A DNA stretch of 14,017 nucleotides. Source: Pseudomonadota bacterium (GTDB lineage: Bacteria; Desulfobacterota; Desulfobacteria; Desulfobacterales; RPRI01). Positions within the stretch are counted from its first letter, which is position 1, and the number at the start of each line of letters is the position of its first letter. A model generated the notes under the pieces. It was not told the origin of the DNA and made no database searches. It saw only the letters and a program-made list of their open reading frames with translations. Shown in pieces: positions 1-6,800 of this stretch. The stretch lies in the NCBI GenBank assembly GCA_018830925.1, contig JAHJRK010000118.1, positions 1-14,017 on the forward strand, given 5' to 3'. The position numbers were made by a program, and so were the translations under genes.

Positions 1-1
1 A

Positions 2-208
2 CAGGATAAGGAAATAAACAGTTATCTCGACAGGGTGTTACAGTTTCTCAGAGAAGTTAAAATTGAGCTTAAAAAAGTTACATGGCCTTCCCGAAAACAG
101 GCGGTTGGTTCCACGGTCGTTGTTATTATTCTGGTTATAATTATTTCGCTTTTCCTAAGTGTGGTTGATATAGGGCTGTCAAGCCTTGTCCGTGTTGTTC
201 TTCAATAA
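2..208 (+). CDS. secE: SecE, preprotein translocase subunit (5' end outside window)
   Basis: The reading frame is open from the window edge to a TAA at 206-208 and gives 68 residues. They contain the SecE signature ELKKVTWPSRKQ (codons at about 68-103), followed by a single hydrophobic segment rich in V, I and L and a short periplasmic tail ending VRVVLQ. SecE is the small inner-membrane subunit that clamps SecY in the SecYEG protein-export channel. Known single-helix bacterial SecE proteins are about 60-130 residues, so most of the core is visible and the missing part is N-terminal. It sits 17 bases before nusG, the standard secE-nusG pairing, and is probably co-transcribed with it. Confidence 0.95.
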   Translation, partial: QDKEINSYLDRVLQFLREVKIELKKVTWPSRKQAVGSTVVVIILVIIISLFLSVVDIGLSSLVRVVLQ

Positions 209-225
209 GAATGGGAGAATGAAGA

Positions 226-756
226 GTGGCTTTAAAGTGGTATATAGTCCACGTATATTCGGGATTTGAAAGTAAAGTGAAAACGGCGCTGGAGGAAAAG
301 ATAACAGCGTACAGCCATCCCGATAAGTTTGGTGAGGTGCTGGTCCCTACGGAGCAGATAGTCGAGCTTGTAAAAGGGAAAAGAAAGACATCTACAAGAA
401 AGTTTTATCCGGGGTATATTTTGGTAAAGATGGAGCTTGATGATGAAACCTGGCATATAGTGAATGATACTGCCAAGGTAAGCGGCTTTTTGGGAGGAAG
501 AGAAAAACCCACGCCCATCTCCGATGAGGAGGCCAAACAAATTTTAAGCCGTATGGAGGCCGGAAAGCTCAAGCCGAAGCCGAAATACTATTTTGAAACA
601 GGAGATGAAATAAGGGTAATAGACGGGCCTTTTACGAATTTTAACGGCGTTGTTGAGGAGGTTAATCCTGAGAAGGGCAAAATCAGGGTGCTGGTAAGCA
701 TATTTGGGCGTTCAACACCGGTGGAATTGGAATTCGTGCAGGTCGCAAAGATATAG
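226..756 (+). CDS. nusG: NusG, transcription elongation and antitermination factor
   Basis: This 176-residue protein has the usual NusG length. The N-terminal NGN domain opens with KWYIVHVYSGFE and contains YPGYILVKMELDDETW; it binds the clamp helices of RNA polymerase beta' and reduces pausing. The C-terminal KOW domain (residues about 123-176, GDEIRVIDGPFTNFNG) is the part that in this family contacts Rho or ribosomal protein S10. The start is a GTG at 226, preceded by GGGAG at 213-217 with a spacer of 8 bases; no in-frame ATG fits better. It lies 17 bases after secE and 21 bases before rplK, so the three are very likely one transcript. Nothing in the protein looks unusual. Confidence 0.97.
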   Translation: MALKWYIVHVYSGFESKVKTALEEKITAYSHPDKFGEVLVPTEQIVELVKGKRKTSTRKFYPGYILVKMELDDETWHIVNDTAKVSGFLGGREKPTPISDEEAKQILSRMEAGKLKPKPKYYFETGDEIRVIDGPFTNFNGVVEEVNPEKGKIRVLVSIFGRSTPVELEFVQVAKI

Positions 757-777
757 CATCAGGAGTGAAAAGAGAAT

Positions 778-1200
778 ATGGCAAAAAAGGTAATGGTATT
801 GATTAAATTGCAGGTTGTGGCCGGAAAAGCAAATCCATCTCCGCCTATCGGTCCTGCCCTCGGGCAGCATGGTGTAAATATAATGGAATTTTGCAAGGCT
901 TTTAATGCTAGAACCGCTAATGAAGAGGGGATGGTTATACCTGTTGTTATAACTGTTTATCAGGACAGATCTTTTACTTTTATAACAAAGACACCGCCTG
1001 CCTCAATACTTTTGAAAAAAGCGGCGAAAATAGCAAAGGGATCAAGTGATCCTAAAAGAGAAAAAGTGGCTAAGGTCACACGGGAACAGGTGGAAGAGAT
1101 TGCAAAGCTGAAAATGGTAGATTTAAACGCCAATGACCCGGCTGCTGCCTTCAAGATAATTGCGGGAACAGCAAGAAGCATGGGGATAGAGATCGGTTAA
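778..1200 (+). CDS. rplK: 50S ribosomal protein L11
   Basis: This is a 140-residue L11 of normal length. The N-terminal domain has the proline-rich stretch PSPPIGPALGQHGVNIMEF (about residues 20-38), the face where thiostrepton binds and which contacts elongation factors. The C-terminal domain, which binds 23S rRNA around the GTPase centre, ends in the typical GTARSMGIEIG. The ATG at 778 follows AGGAG at 761-765 with a rather long spacer of 12 bases. The gene closes with TAA at 1198-1200, and a repeat element begins at the next base, so the rplK stop codon forms the left border of that element. In most bacteria rplA follows closely; here the gap is 129 bases because of the repeat. Confidence 0.98.
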   Translation: MAKKVMVLIKLQVVAGKANPSPPIGPALGQHGVNIMEFCKAFNARTANEEGMVIPVVITVYQDRSFTFITKTPPASILLKKAAKIAKGSSDPKREKVAKVTREQVEEIAKLKMVDLNANDPAAAFKIIAGTARSMGIEIG

Positions 1201-1303
1201 GCCGTCGTTAAAAAATAACCGTAACATTTAAATGCCGGGACCGGCATAAGGAGCCGTAACGAAATGGTCAGAAATGTAATGGTTATTTCGTAACGGCTCC
1301 TAA
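1201..1303 (+). repeat. Modular intergenic repeat, copy 1 (33+26+44)
   Basis: This first of three related elements has a head at 1201-1233 (starts GCCGTCGTT, contains CCGTAACATT), one 26-base unit at 1234-1259 (ends GGAGCCGTAA) and one 44-base unit at 1260-1303 (ends TAACGGCTCCTAA). The 26-base unit contains the near-uninterrupted palindrome ATGCCGG-GA-CCGGCAT. Its end GGAGCCGTAAC pairs with GTAACGGCTCC at the end of the 44-base unit with one mismatch, so the transcript can fold into a hairpin between rplK and rplA. The element is bordered by TAA on the left (the rplK stop) and ends in TAA. The family was not recognised by name. Confidence 0.9.
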
Positions 1304-1329
1304 AGATGAAAAGGAGTGAATAAAGCAAA

Positions 1330-2034
1330 ATGCCGAAGCGGGGTAAGAAATATACAGAGGCTAAAACGAACATTAATGCCGAGGCAAAAAATGATCTTGC
1401 TGCTGCTGTAAAGGCGGCAATCGATTCATCATATGCCAAATTTGATGAAACAGTTGATGTAGCCGTCCGCCTTGGTGTTGATCCAAGGCATGCAGATCAG
1501 ATGGTGAGAGGGACGGTTGTTTTGCCGAATGGATTAGGCAAAGATGTCAAGGTCCTTGTATTTGCCAAAGGAGAAAAGGAAAAAGAGGCGCTTGAAGCCG
1601 GTGCGGATTTTATCGGAAACGATGAACTGGTTGGAAAGATACAGGGAGGATGGTTCGGCTTCGATAAGGCTATAGCCACACCGGATATGATGGGTACTGT
1701 CGGAAAGATAGGAAAACTTCTTGGTCCAAGAGGCCTTATGCCTAATGCCAAGACCGGAACAGTTACATTCGATGTAGCGAGAGCCGTAAAGGAGCTGAAA
1801 GCCGGCAAGATAGAATTCAGGGTTGAAAAAGCCGGAATAGTACATGTGCCGATGGGTAAGGTTTCATTCGGGACAGATAAGCTTGTTCAGAACCTTTCCG
1901 CTTTCCTGGATATGATTATCCGGCTAAAGCCTTCCTCAAGCAAGGGGATCTACTTGAAAGGGCTGGCTGTTTCAACAACAATGGGCCCGGGGATCAAGAT
2001 CGATGTATCATCGATAAAGGATCTGGCAAAATAG
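1330..2034 (+). CDS. rplA: 50S ribosomal protein L1
   Basis: The protein has 234 residues, the standard L1 length. The family signatures VDVAVRLGVDPRHADQ, VRGTVVLPNGLG and LGPRGLMPNAKTGTV are intact. L1 binds 23S rRNA at the mobile L1 stalk and helps release deacylated tRNA from the E site; in other bacteria it also represses its own operon by binding the mRNA. The ATG at 1330 follows AAGGAG at 1311-1316. The Shine-Dalgarno lies just outside the repeat that ends at 1303, so the repeat does not interrupt the translation signal. The gene is flanked on both sides by members of one repeat family in opposite orientations. Confidence 0.98.
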   Translation: MPKRGKKYTEAKTNINAEAKNDLAAAVKAAIDSSYAKFDETVDVAVRLGVDPRHADQMVRGTVVLPNGLGKDVKVLVFAKGEKEKEALEAGADFIGNDELVGKIQGGWFGFDKAIATPDMMGTVGKIGKLLGPRGLMPNAKTGTVTFDVARAVKELKAGKIEFRVEKAGIVHVPMGKVSFGTDKLVQNLSAFLDMIIRLKPSSSKGIYLKGLAVSTTMGPGIKIDVSSIKDLAK

Positions 2035-2069
2035 CATTTTTGTTCGGGGAAATATTATTGACGTGATTC

Positions 2070-2216
2070 TTAGGGACCGTTACGAAAGAACCAGTACATT
2101 TCTGATCATTTCGTTAGGAGCCGTTACATAATAACAATTACATTTCGGACCATTTTATTACAGTTCCTTATGCCGATCACGGCATTTTAATGTTACGGTT
2201 ATTTTTGAACGACGAC
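2070..2216 (-). repeat. Modular intergenic repeat, copy 2, inverted (33+26+44+44)
   Basis: This is the same element as after rplK but in reverse orientation. Read on the minus strand it runs: head 2216-2184, one 26-base unit 2183-2158, a 44-base unit of subtype a 2157-2114 (contains TTGTTATTATG), and a 44-base unit of subtype b 2113-2070 (TTCTTTCG, a variant of TTATTTCG). The a-then-b order is the same as in copy 3. It is the most diverged copy; its last unit has TAACGGTCCCTAA instead of TAACGGCTCCTAA. A TAA lies directly outside the head on the minus strand (TTA at 2217-2219), and the far end also finishes in TAA. Confidence 0.88.
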
Positions 2217-2346
2217 TTATGTCTGGAATTATTTTCGGAGACAGATTGCAGAGAATTATCGAAAGTCCTTCTGCGGCTGGTTTGAATTATTACGGGCATT
2301 AATAATCTGCCCCAGATAATGTTATAAGTATTAATAATAAAAACAA

Positions 2347-2352
2347 TATAAT
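2347..2352 (+). promoter_or_regulatory. Possible -10 box before the L10 leader
   Basis: A perfect TATAAT stands 5 bases before the L10 leader in an A/T-rich stretch. The -35 region at the ideal distance (2324-2329, ATAAGT) is a poor match. Initiation near 2358-2360 would start the transcript at the very edge of the leader helix. It may be a real rplJL promoter or simply A/T-rich sequence. Confidence 0.3.
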
Positions 2353-2357
2353 CCTGT

Positions 2358-2417
2358 CAAAGACCGTAGGTGTACAATTGCATTGTGCTTAAGCGGCATA
2401 GCCGGCCTGCAGAGACG
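2358..2417 (+). promoter_or_regulatory. L10 leader, autoregulatory mRNA structure for rplJL
   Basis: The strand CAAAGACCGTAGG (2358-2370) faces CCTGCAGAGACGG (2405-2417). GTAGG pairs with CCTGC, and the flanking purine-rich bases are of the kind that form the kink-turn bound by L10-L7/L12 in known L10 leaders. Two hairpins lie inside: GTACAAT/ATTGTGC (7 pairs with one G-U) and CGGC-ATA-GCCG, joined by GCTTAAG. This matches the remembered layout of the L10_leader family of rplJ 5' untranslated regions. When L10 is in excess it binds this leader and represses translation of rplJL. Here the leader ends about 120 bases before the rplJ start. The assignment rests on motif and pairing, not on a covariance-model search. 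Confidence 0.75.
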
Positions 2418-2535
2418 GATTGCGGTAGCTTGGTCATTAATACATGAAACGTATTATTGTTTTGATCGGGCAGTTACGACAATCGCATAAAGACCTCCGG
2501 TTTTGCACAGACTCAGAAAGGGGGTGTTAAAATAT

Positions 2536-3057
2536 ATGAAGCTTGAAGAAAAGAAACAGATTACAGAAAATTTGCATGAAAAATTTTCGAGGTCCAAGGT
2601 TGTTATTGCAACCGATTACAAAGGCCTTAATGTTGAAGCTATCAGCGATTTGCGGAAGAAACTGAGGGAATTTGAAATAGAATACAGGGTAGTGAAAAAT
2701 ACTCTTCTTGAGAGAGCGTCTGAAGATACGGACGCCGCTCTTATAAAGGATAAATTTAAGGGCCCCACCGCGATTGCATTAAGTTACAAAGATCCTGTTG
2801 CTCCTGCAAAAATACTTGTGAAATTTGCCGAGACCAACAAAAACCTGATAATCAAAGCAGGTGTATTAAACGGCAAGGTGCTTGATTTTAATTCTATCAA
2901 GGCATTGTCAACCATGCCTTCACGCGAGGTGCTTTTAGGCCAGTTGCTTTCGGCAATGAACGGTGTGCCAGCATCTTTTGTAAGGACTCTTGGTGGAGTA
3001 CCGAAGAAATTTTTGTATGTTTTGCAGGCAATTAAAAACCAGAAAGAAGCAGCTTAA
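2536..3057 (+). CDS. rplJ: 50S ribosomal protein L10
   Basis: L10 anchors the L7/L12 dimers to the ribosome at the factor-binding stalk. The chosen start, ATG 2536 (MKLEEKKQITENLHEKF), gives 173 residues, the usual size. It is preceded by AGAAAGGGGGTG at 2515-2526 with a spacer of about 10 bases. An in-frame TTG at 2503 would add 11 residues that do not resemble L10 and would put the Shine-Dalgarno inside the gene, so it was not used. The N-terminal globular domain has VVIATDYKGLNVEAISDLRKKLRE and YRVVKNTLLERA; the C-terminal helix region ends in LQAIKNQKEAA, the L7/L12-binding side. The gene is 73 bases upstream of rplL and probably controlled by the L10 leader upstream. Confidence 0.96.
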   Translation: MKLEEKKQITENLHEKFSRSKVVIATDYKGLNVEAISDLRKKLREFEIEYRVVKNTLLERASEDTDAALIKDKFKGPTAIALSYKDPVAPAKILVKFAETNKNLIIKAGVLNGKVLDFNSIKALSTMPSREVLLGQLLSAMNGVPASFVRTLGGVPKKFLYVLQAIKNQKEAA

Positions 3058-3130
3058 TATAATATTTTTTAATAGTCAGATTTTGCGATTTTGAATAAAG
3101 AATTTGAATAAATTGGAGGAATAATAAAAA

Positions 3131-3511
3131 ATGTCAAATATTACTAAAGAAGATGTTATTGAATTTATAGCCAATATGTCGGTTCTTGAATTGTCCGAGC
3201 TTGTCAAGGAGATGGAGATCAAGTTTGGAGTATCCGCTGCAGCTCCTGTGGCAATGGTCGCAGCGGCCGGACCTGCCGCCGCCGCACAGGCTGAAGAACA
3301 GACTGAATTTTCAGTTATTCTATTGTCTTACGGAGAGAAGAAGATACAGATAATCAAAGAAGTCAGAGCTATTACAAGCCTTGGACTCAAAGAAGCAAAG
3401 ACCCTTGTTGATGAAGTTCCAAAACCTGTAAAAGAAGGTATTTCAAAAGAAGAGGCGGAAAAAATCAAGAAGCAGCTTGAAGAAGCAGGAGCCCAGGTTG
3501 AAATAAAATAG
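3131..3511 (+). CDS. rplL: 50S ribosomal protein L7/L12
   Basis: This 126-residue acidic stalk protein is present in several copies per ribosome and stimulates the GTPases EF-Tu, EF-G and IF2. Three parts are visible: an N-terminal dimerisation and L10-binding domain (1-34, ITKEDVIEFIANMSVLELSEL), an alanine-rich flexible hinge (about 35-56) and the C-terminal factor-binding domain (57-126). That last domain contains KKIQIIKEVRAITSLGLKEAK and ends GAQVEIK. The ATG at 3131 follows GGAGG at 3115-3119. The protein is normal. A 364-base spacer with three hairpins separates it from rpoB, the place where many bacteria reduce transcription between the stalk genes and the polymerase genes. Confidence 0.98.
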   Translation: MSNITKEDVIEFIANMSVLELSELVKEMEIKFGVSAAAPVAMVAAAGPAAAAQAEEQTEFSVILLSYGEKKIQIIKEVRAITSLGLKEAKTLVDEVPKPVKEGISKEEAEKIKKQLEEAGAQVEIK

Positions 3512-3559
3512 CCGGCAATTGATATAAAAAACTCCATGTTTTTGAACCTAAACAGCGAG

Positions 3560-3591
3560 CGCTAACCCCGTTACTTGTGATGGGGTTAGCG
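3560..3591 (+). other. 10-bp perfect hairpin after rplL, possible attenuator or processing site
   Basis: CGCTAACCCC (3560-3569) pairs fully with GGGGTTAGCG (3582-3591) around a 12-base loop. The 8-base direct repeat AGCGAGCG occurs at 3554-3561 and 3588-3595, overlapping the outer arms. The sequence after it is A-rich, not T-rich, so it is not a typical intrinsic terminator on the + strand. By analogy with other rplL-rpoB spacers it may be an attenuator or an RNase III-type processing site; that role is inference. Confidence 0.6.
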
Positions 3592-3618
3592 AGCGAATTA
3601 AAAAATAAATGCTATTCA

Positions 3619-3650
3619 CTACGGTCGAATCCGCTTCAGGCGGACCGTAG
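3619..3650 (+). other. 8-bp perfect hairpin in the rplL-rpoB spacer
   Basis: CTACGGTC (3619-3626) pairs with GACCGTAG (3643-3650). A competing inner pairing TCCGC/GCGGA lies at 3630-3644. No T run follows. It is followed by CTTGCTGCGGGG, a G-rich stretch that may belong to a dispersed repeat. Confidence 0.55.
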
Positions 3651-3700
3651 CTTGCTGCGGGGAGCTTCAATTAAAAACATGAAGAGCAGCTTATGCTGTT

Positions 3701-3735
3701 GAGATAAATTCTTCATCTGGGAAAAAATTTATCTC
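3701..3735 (+). other. 10-bp A/T-rich hairpin upstream of rpoB
   Basis: GAGATAAATT (3701-3710) is a perfect match to AATTTATCTC (3726-3735) around a 15-base loop. The palindrome is 141 bases before rpoB. It could be an operator-like dyad or an RNA hairpin; nothing in the sequence decides between these. Confidence 0.5.
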
Positions 3736-3875
3736 CGTAGCGATACTGTTTTCTGAGTTTATGAAAATATTTTTACAGCCAGAAATGAAGGTTTTGTAAC
3801 ATGTATTAGTCATGAAAGGCTTTGAAGATTTTTCACAGTTTAATTATTTTAATCCCATAAATAAATGGAGATGCC

Positions 3876-6800
3876 ATGTCGGAAAGGTTTTCGGCAAAAA
3901 AACGTTTAAGAAAAAATTTCGGGAAAATTCAGAGAATCGTTGAGATACCTGATCTTATCGGTATGCAGCGGGAATCGTACAGACGTTTTTTGCAAATTGA
4001 TGTTCCTCCTGAAAAACGTGAAGATATAGGGCTTCAAGCCGTATTCAAATCTGTTTTTCCAATAAAAGATTTTACCGGGAGCGCTTCGCTTGAATTTGTT
4101 TCATACAGATTCGGTGAAATAAAACACGGTGTTGCGGAATGCATACACAGAGGCATGACTTATGAAATACCGGTCCGCTTAACAGTGAGACTTGTTGTTT
4201 GTGATGTGAACAAGGAGACTGATATTTCAAGTATCCGTGACATAAAGGAACAGGAGATTTACTTTGGAACAGTTCCCCTGATGACAGGGAAAGGAACATT
4301 TATTGTAAACGGCACCGAAAGGGTTGTAGTCAGCCAGCTTCACAGGTCATCCGGAGTTTTTTTTGATCATGACAAAGGGAAGACCCATTCGAGCGGGAAG
4401 ATTATTTACAGCTCAAGAATCATTCCTGTCCGCGGATCATGGATCGACCTTGAGGTTGATCCAAAAGATATCGTCTACATAAGAATAGATAGAAGACGCA
4501 AGTTTCCGGTTACAATATTCTTCAAAGCGTTCGGGTATACTCCCGAAGATCTCCTTTCATATTTTTATAAAAACGAGAGGATAATTTTACGCGGAAGAAG
4601 CATATATAAGGAATTGAGAGAGGATTTATATAAGGGACAGAAATTTACCCGTGATATCAAGGATCCTGATTCAGGAGAAATTATAGCTAAAAAAGGGCGG
4701 CCGTATACTCCCAAACTTATAAAGAAGCTTATATCTTCCAACCTGGGGACAATACCTATTAATATGGAAGATATTCTTGACAGAGCATTTGCATATACGA
4801 TTTCGGATCCTAAAACCGGTGTGCCCGTGGTTAAGGCAAACAGTACGGTTGACGATGAATCGTTTGCAAAACTGAAAGATGCCGGCATAACGGAATTTGA
4901 CCTCCTGTTTGTCGACAGCATGTCAAGCAGTGATTCCATAAGAAAAACCCTTGCGATCGATAAAGTTGGCTCAAAGGAAGAGGCGCTTGTTGAAATATAC
5001 AGGAGACTCAGACCCGGAAATCCGGCAACACCGGAAGTTGCCCAGGATTTTATAGACAACCTGTTCTTCAAGACCGCGTATTATGACCTTTCCGGTGTGG
5101 GAAGGGTTAAAATCAACCAGCGCCTGGGCATTAAGTCTTCCCCTGATTTAAAGATTTTAAGAAAAGAGGATATTATTCTTACCGCAAAAACTCTGATAGA
5201 TCTGAGGGATACACAGGGAGTGGTTGACGATATCGACCACCTCGGAAACCGGCGGATAAGGGCTGTAGGCGAGCTTCTGGAAAACCAATACCGCATCGGT
5301 CTTGTGCGTATGGAAAGGGCCATTAAGGAAAGGATGAGTTTGCAGGAAGTTGACGCCCTTATGCCTCATGATCTTATCAACCCGAAGCCGGTTTCGGCTG
5401 TTGTCAAGGAGTTCTTCGGGACAAGCCAGTTAAGCCAGTTTATGGATCAGACAAACCCTCTTTCGGAGACTACTCATAAGCGGAGGTTGAGCGCTCTTGG
5501 TCCTGGCGGGCTTACCCGTGAACGTGCAGGCTTTGAGGTCAGAGATGTTCATCCGTCGCATTATGGACGCATATGCCCTATCGAGACACCGGAAGGCCCG
5601 AACATAGGCCTTATCGTTTCGCTCAGCACATATGCTCGGGTCAATGATTACGGCTTTATTGAAACGCCCTATCGGCTGGTGAAGAATGGGACTGTTACGA
5701 ATGAAGTCATATTTCTTGATGCCTTTGAGGAAAAGGAGTTGCCTATCGCCCAGGCGAATGCGCCTGTTGATGAAAAGGGAGAGTATATAAACCCGCTTGT
5801 GACATCCCGCGTGGCGGGCGAATTCATGATGATTAAGAAAAATGAGATAGAGATGATGGATGTCTCTCCGAATCAGCTTGTAAGCGTTTCGGCGTCGCTT
5901 ATCCCTTTTCTTGAGAATGATGATGCCAACAGGGCTTTAATGGGATCAAACATGCAGCGTCAGGCTGTCCCTCTTATGATTAATGAAGCCCCGCTTGTTG
6001 GTACCGGCATAGAAGATGTTGTGGCGAAGGATTCAGGAGTCACCATTGTAGCTGCCCGGAACGGGGTCGTGGAGTCTGTTGACGCTTCCCGGATAATTTT
6101 GTCGCATAATCCTTCAGAAAAAGGTTATGAAAATCATGTTACCATTTACAGCCTGTCAAAATATATGCGTTCCAACCAGAACACCTGTTTCAACCACCGG
6201 CCGATTGTCGTAAAAGGGCAGCGTGTAAAGGCTGGGGAGATTATAGCAGACGGACCCGCCACAGAAAAAGGTGAGCTTTCTCTGGGGAAAAATATAACGG
6301 TAGCCTTCATGCCCTGGGGAGGGTTTAATTTCGAGGATTCGATCCTAGTGAGCGAAAGGCTTGTAAGAGACGGTGTTTATACTTCAGTCCACATAGAAGA
6401 ATTTGAAGTTGTGGCAAGAGATACCAAACTGGGCAAGGAAGATATTACACGCGATATCCCGAATGTGGGAGACGAGGCATTAAAAGATCTCGATGAAAGC
6501 GGTATAATAAGGCTTGGGGCCGAGGTAGGGCCTGGTGATATTCTGGTAGGCAAAATAACGCCAAAAGGTGAAACGCAGCTTTCCCCCGAAGAAAAACTTC
6601 TCCGGGCAATATTCGGAGAAAAGGCGGGTGATGTAAAAGATACTTCCCTGAGGGTTCCTCCCGGGGTTGACGGTATTGTAATTGATGCGAAGGTTTTTGC
6701 AAGGCGTGGTATAGAAAAGGATGACCGGACCGTCCGGATAGAGGAGGCGGAGATAAAGGTGCTCGAGAGAAACCGCGATGATGAGCTTGCTGTGATTGAG

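Larger units (their letters stand above)
2035..2535 (+). other. Untranslated spacer between rplA and rplJ
   Basis: About 500 bases hold no convincing gene. They contain repeat copy 2 (2070-2216), an A/T-rich stretch around 2310-2352 with a TATAAT, the L10-type leader (about 2358-2417) and the rplJ ribosome binding site. Between 2220 and 2310 no clear structure was seen. No strong intrinsic terminator (GC hairpin followed by a T run) was found after rplA, so read-through from the L11 operon is possible. Confidence 0.7.
3512..3875 (+). other. Structured spacer between rplL and rpoB
   Basis: No gene is visible in this 364-base stretch. It holds three perfect-stem hairpins (3560-3591, 3619-3650, 3701-3735), a small CTTCA/TGAAG hairpin (3665-3684), and the rpoB ribosome binding site TGGAG at 3866-3870. 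A weak promoter-like pair, TTGAAG at 3822-3827 and TATTTT at 3845-3850 with 17 bases between, could supply extra rpoB transcription but is a poor match. The segment around 3619-3668 looks like a dispersed intergenic repeat, which cannot be tested from one window. Confidence 0.6.

Noticed and set aside
2503..2535. N-terminal extension of rplJ from a TTG at 2503
   Set aside because: The extra 11 residues do not resemble L10, and the Shine-Dalgarno AGAAAGGGGGTG lies inside that stretch, pointing to ATG 2536.
3822..3850. Promoter for rpoB (TTGAAG, 17 bases, TATTTT)
   Set aside because: Both boxes are weak matches in an A/T-rich region; mentioned in the spacer entry only.
4565..5071. Long open frame on the minus strand inside rpoB
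   Set aside because: It is a shadow of the strongly conserved beta coding frame, with a serine-rich composition and no recognisable domain or ribosome binding site.
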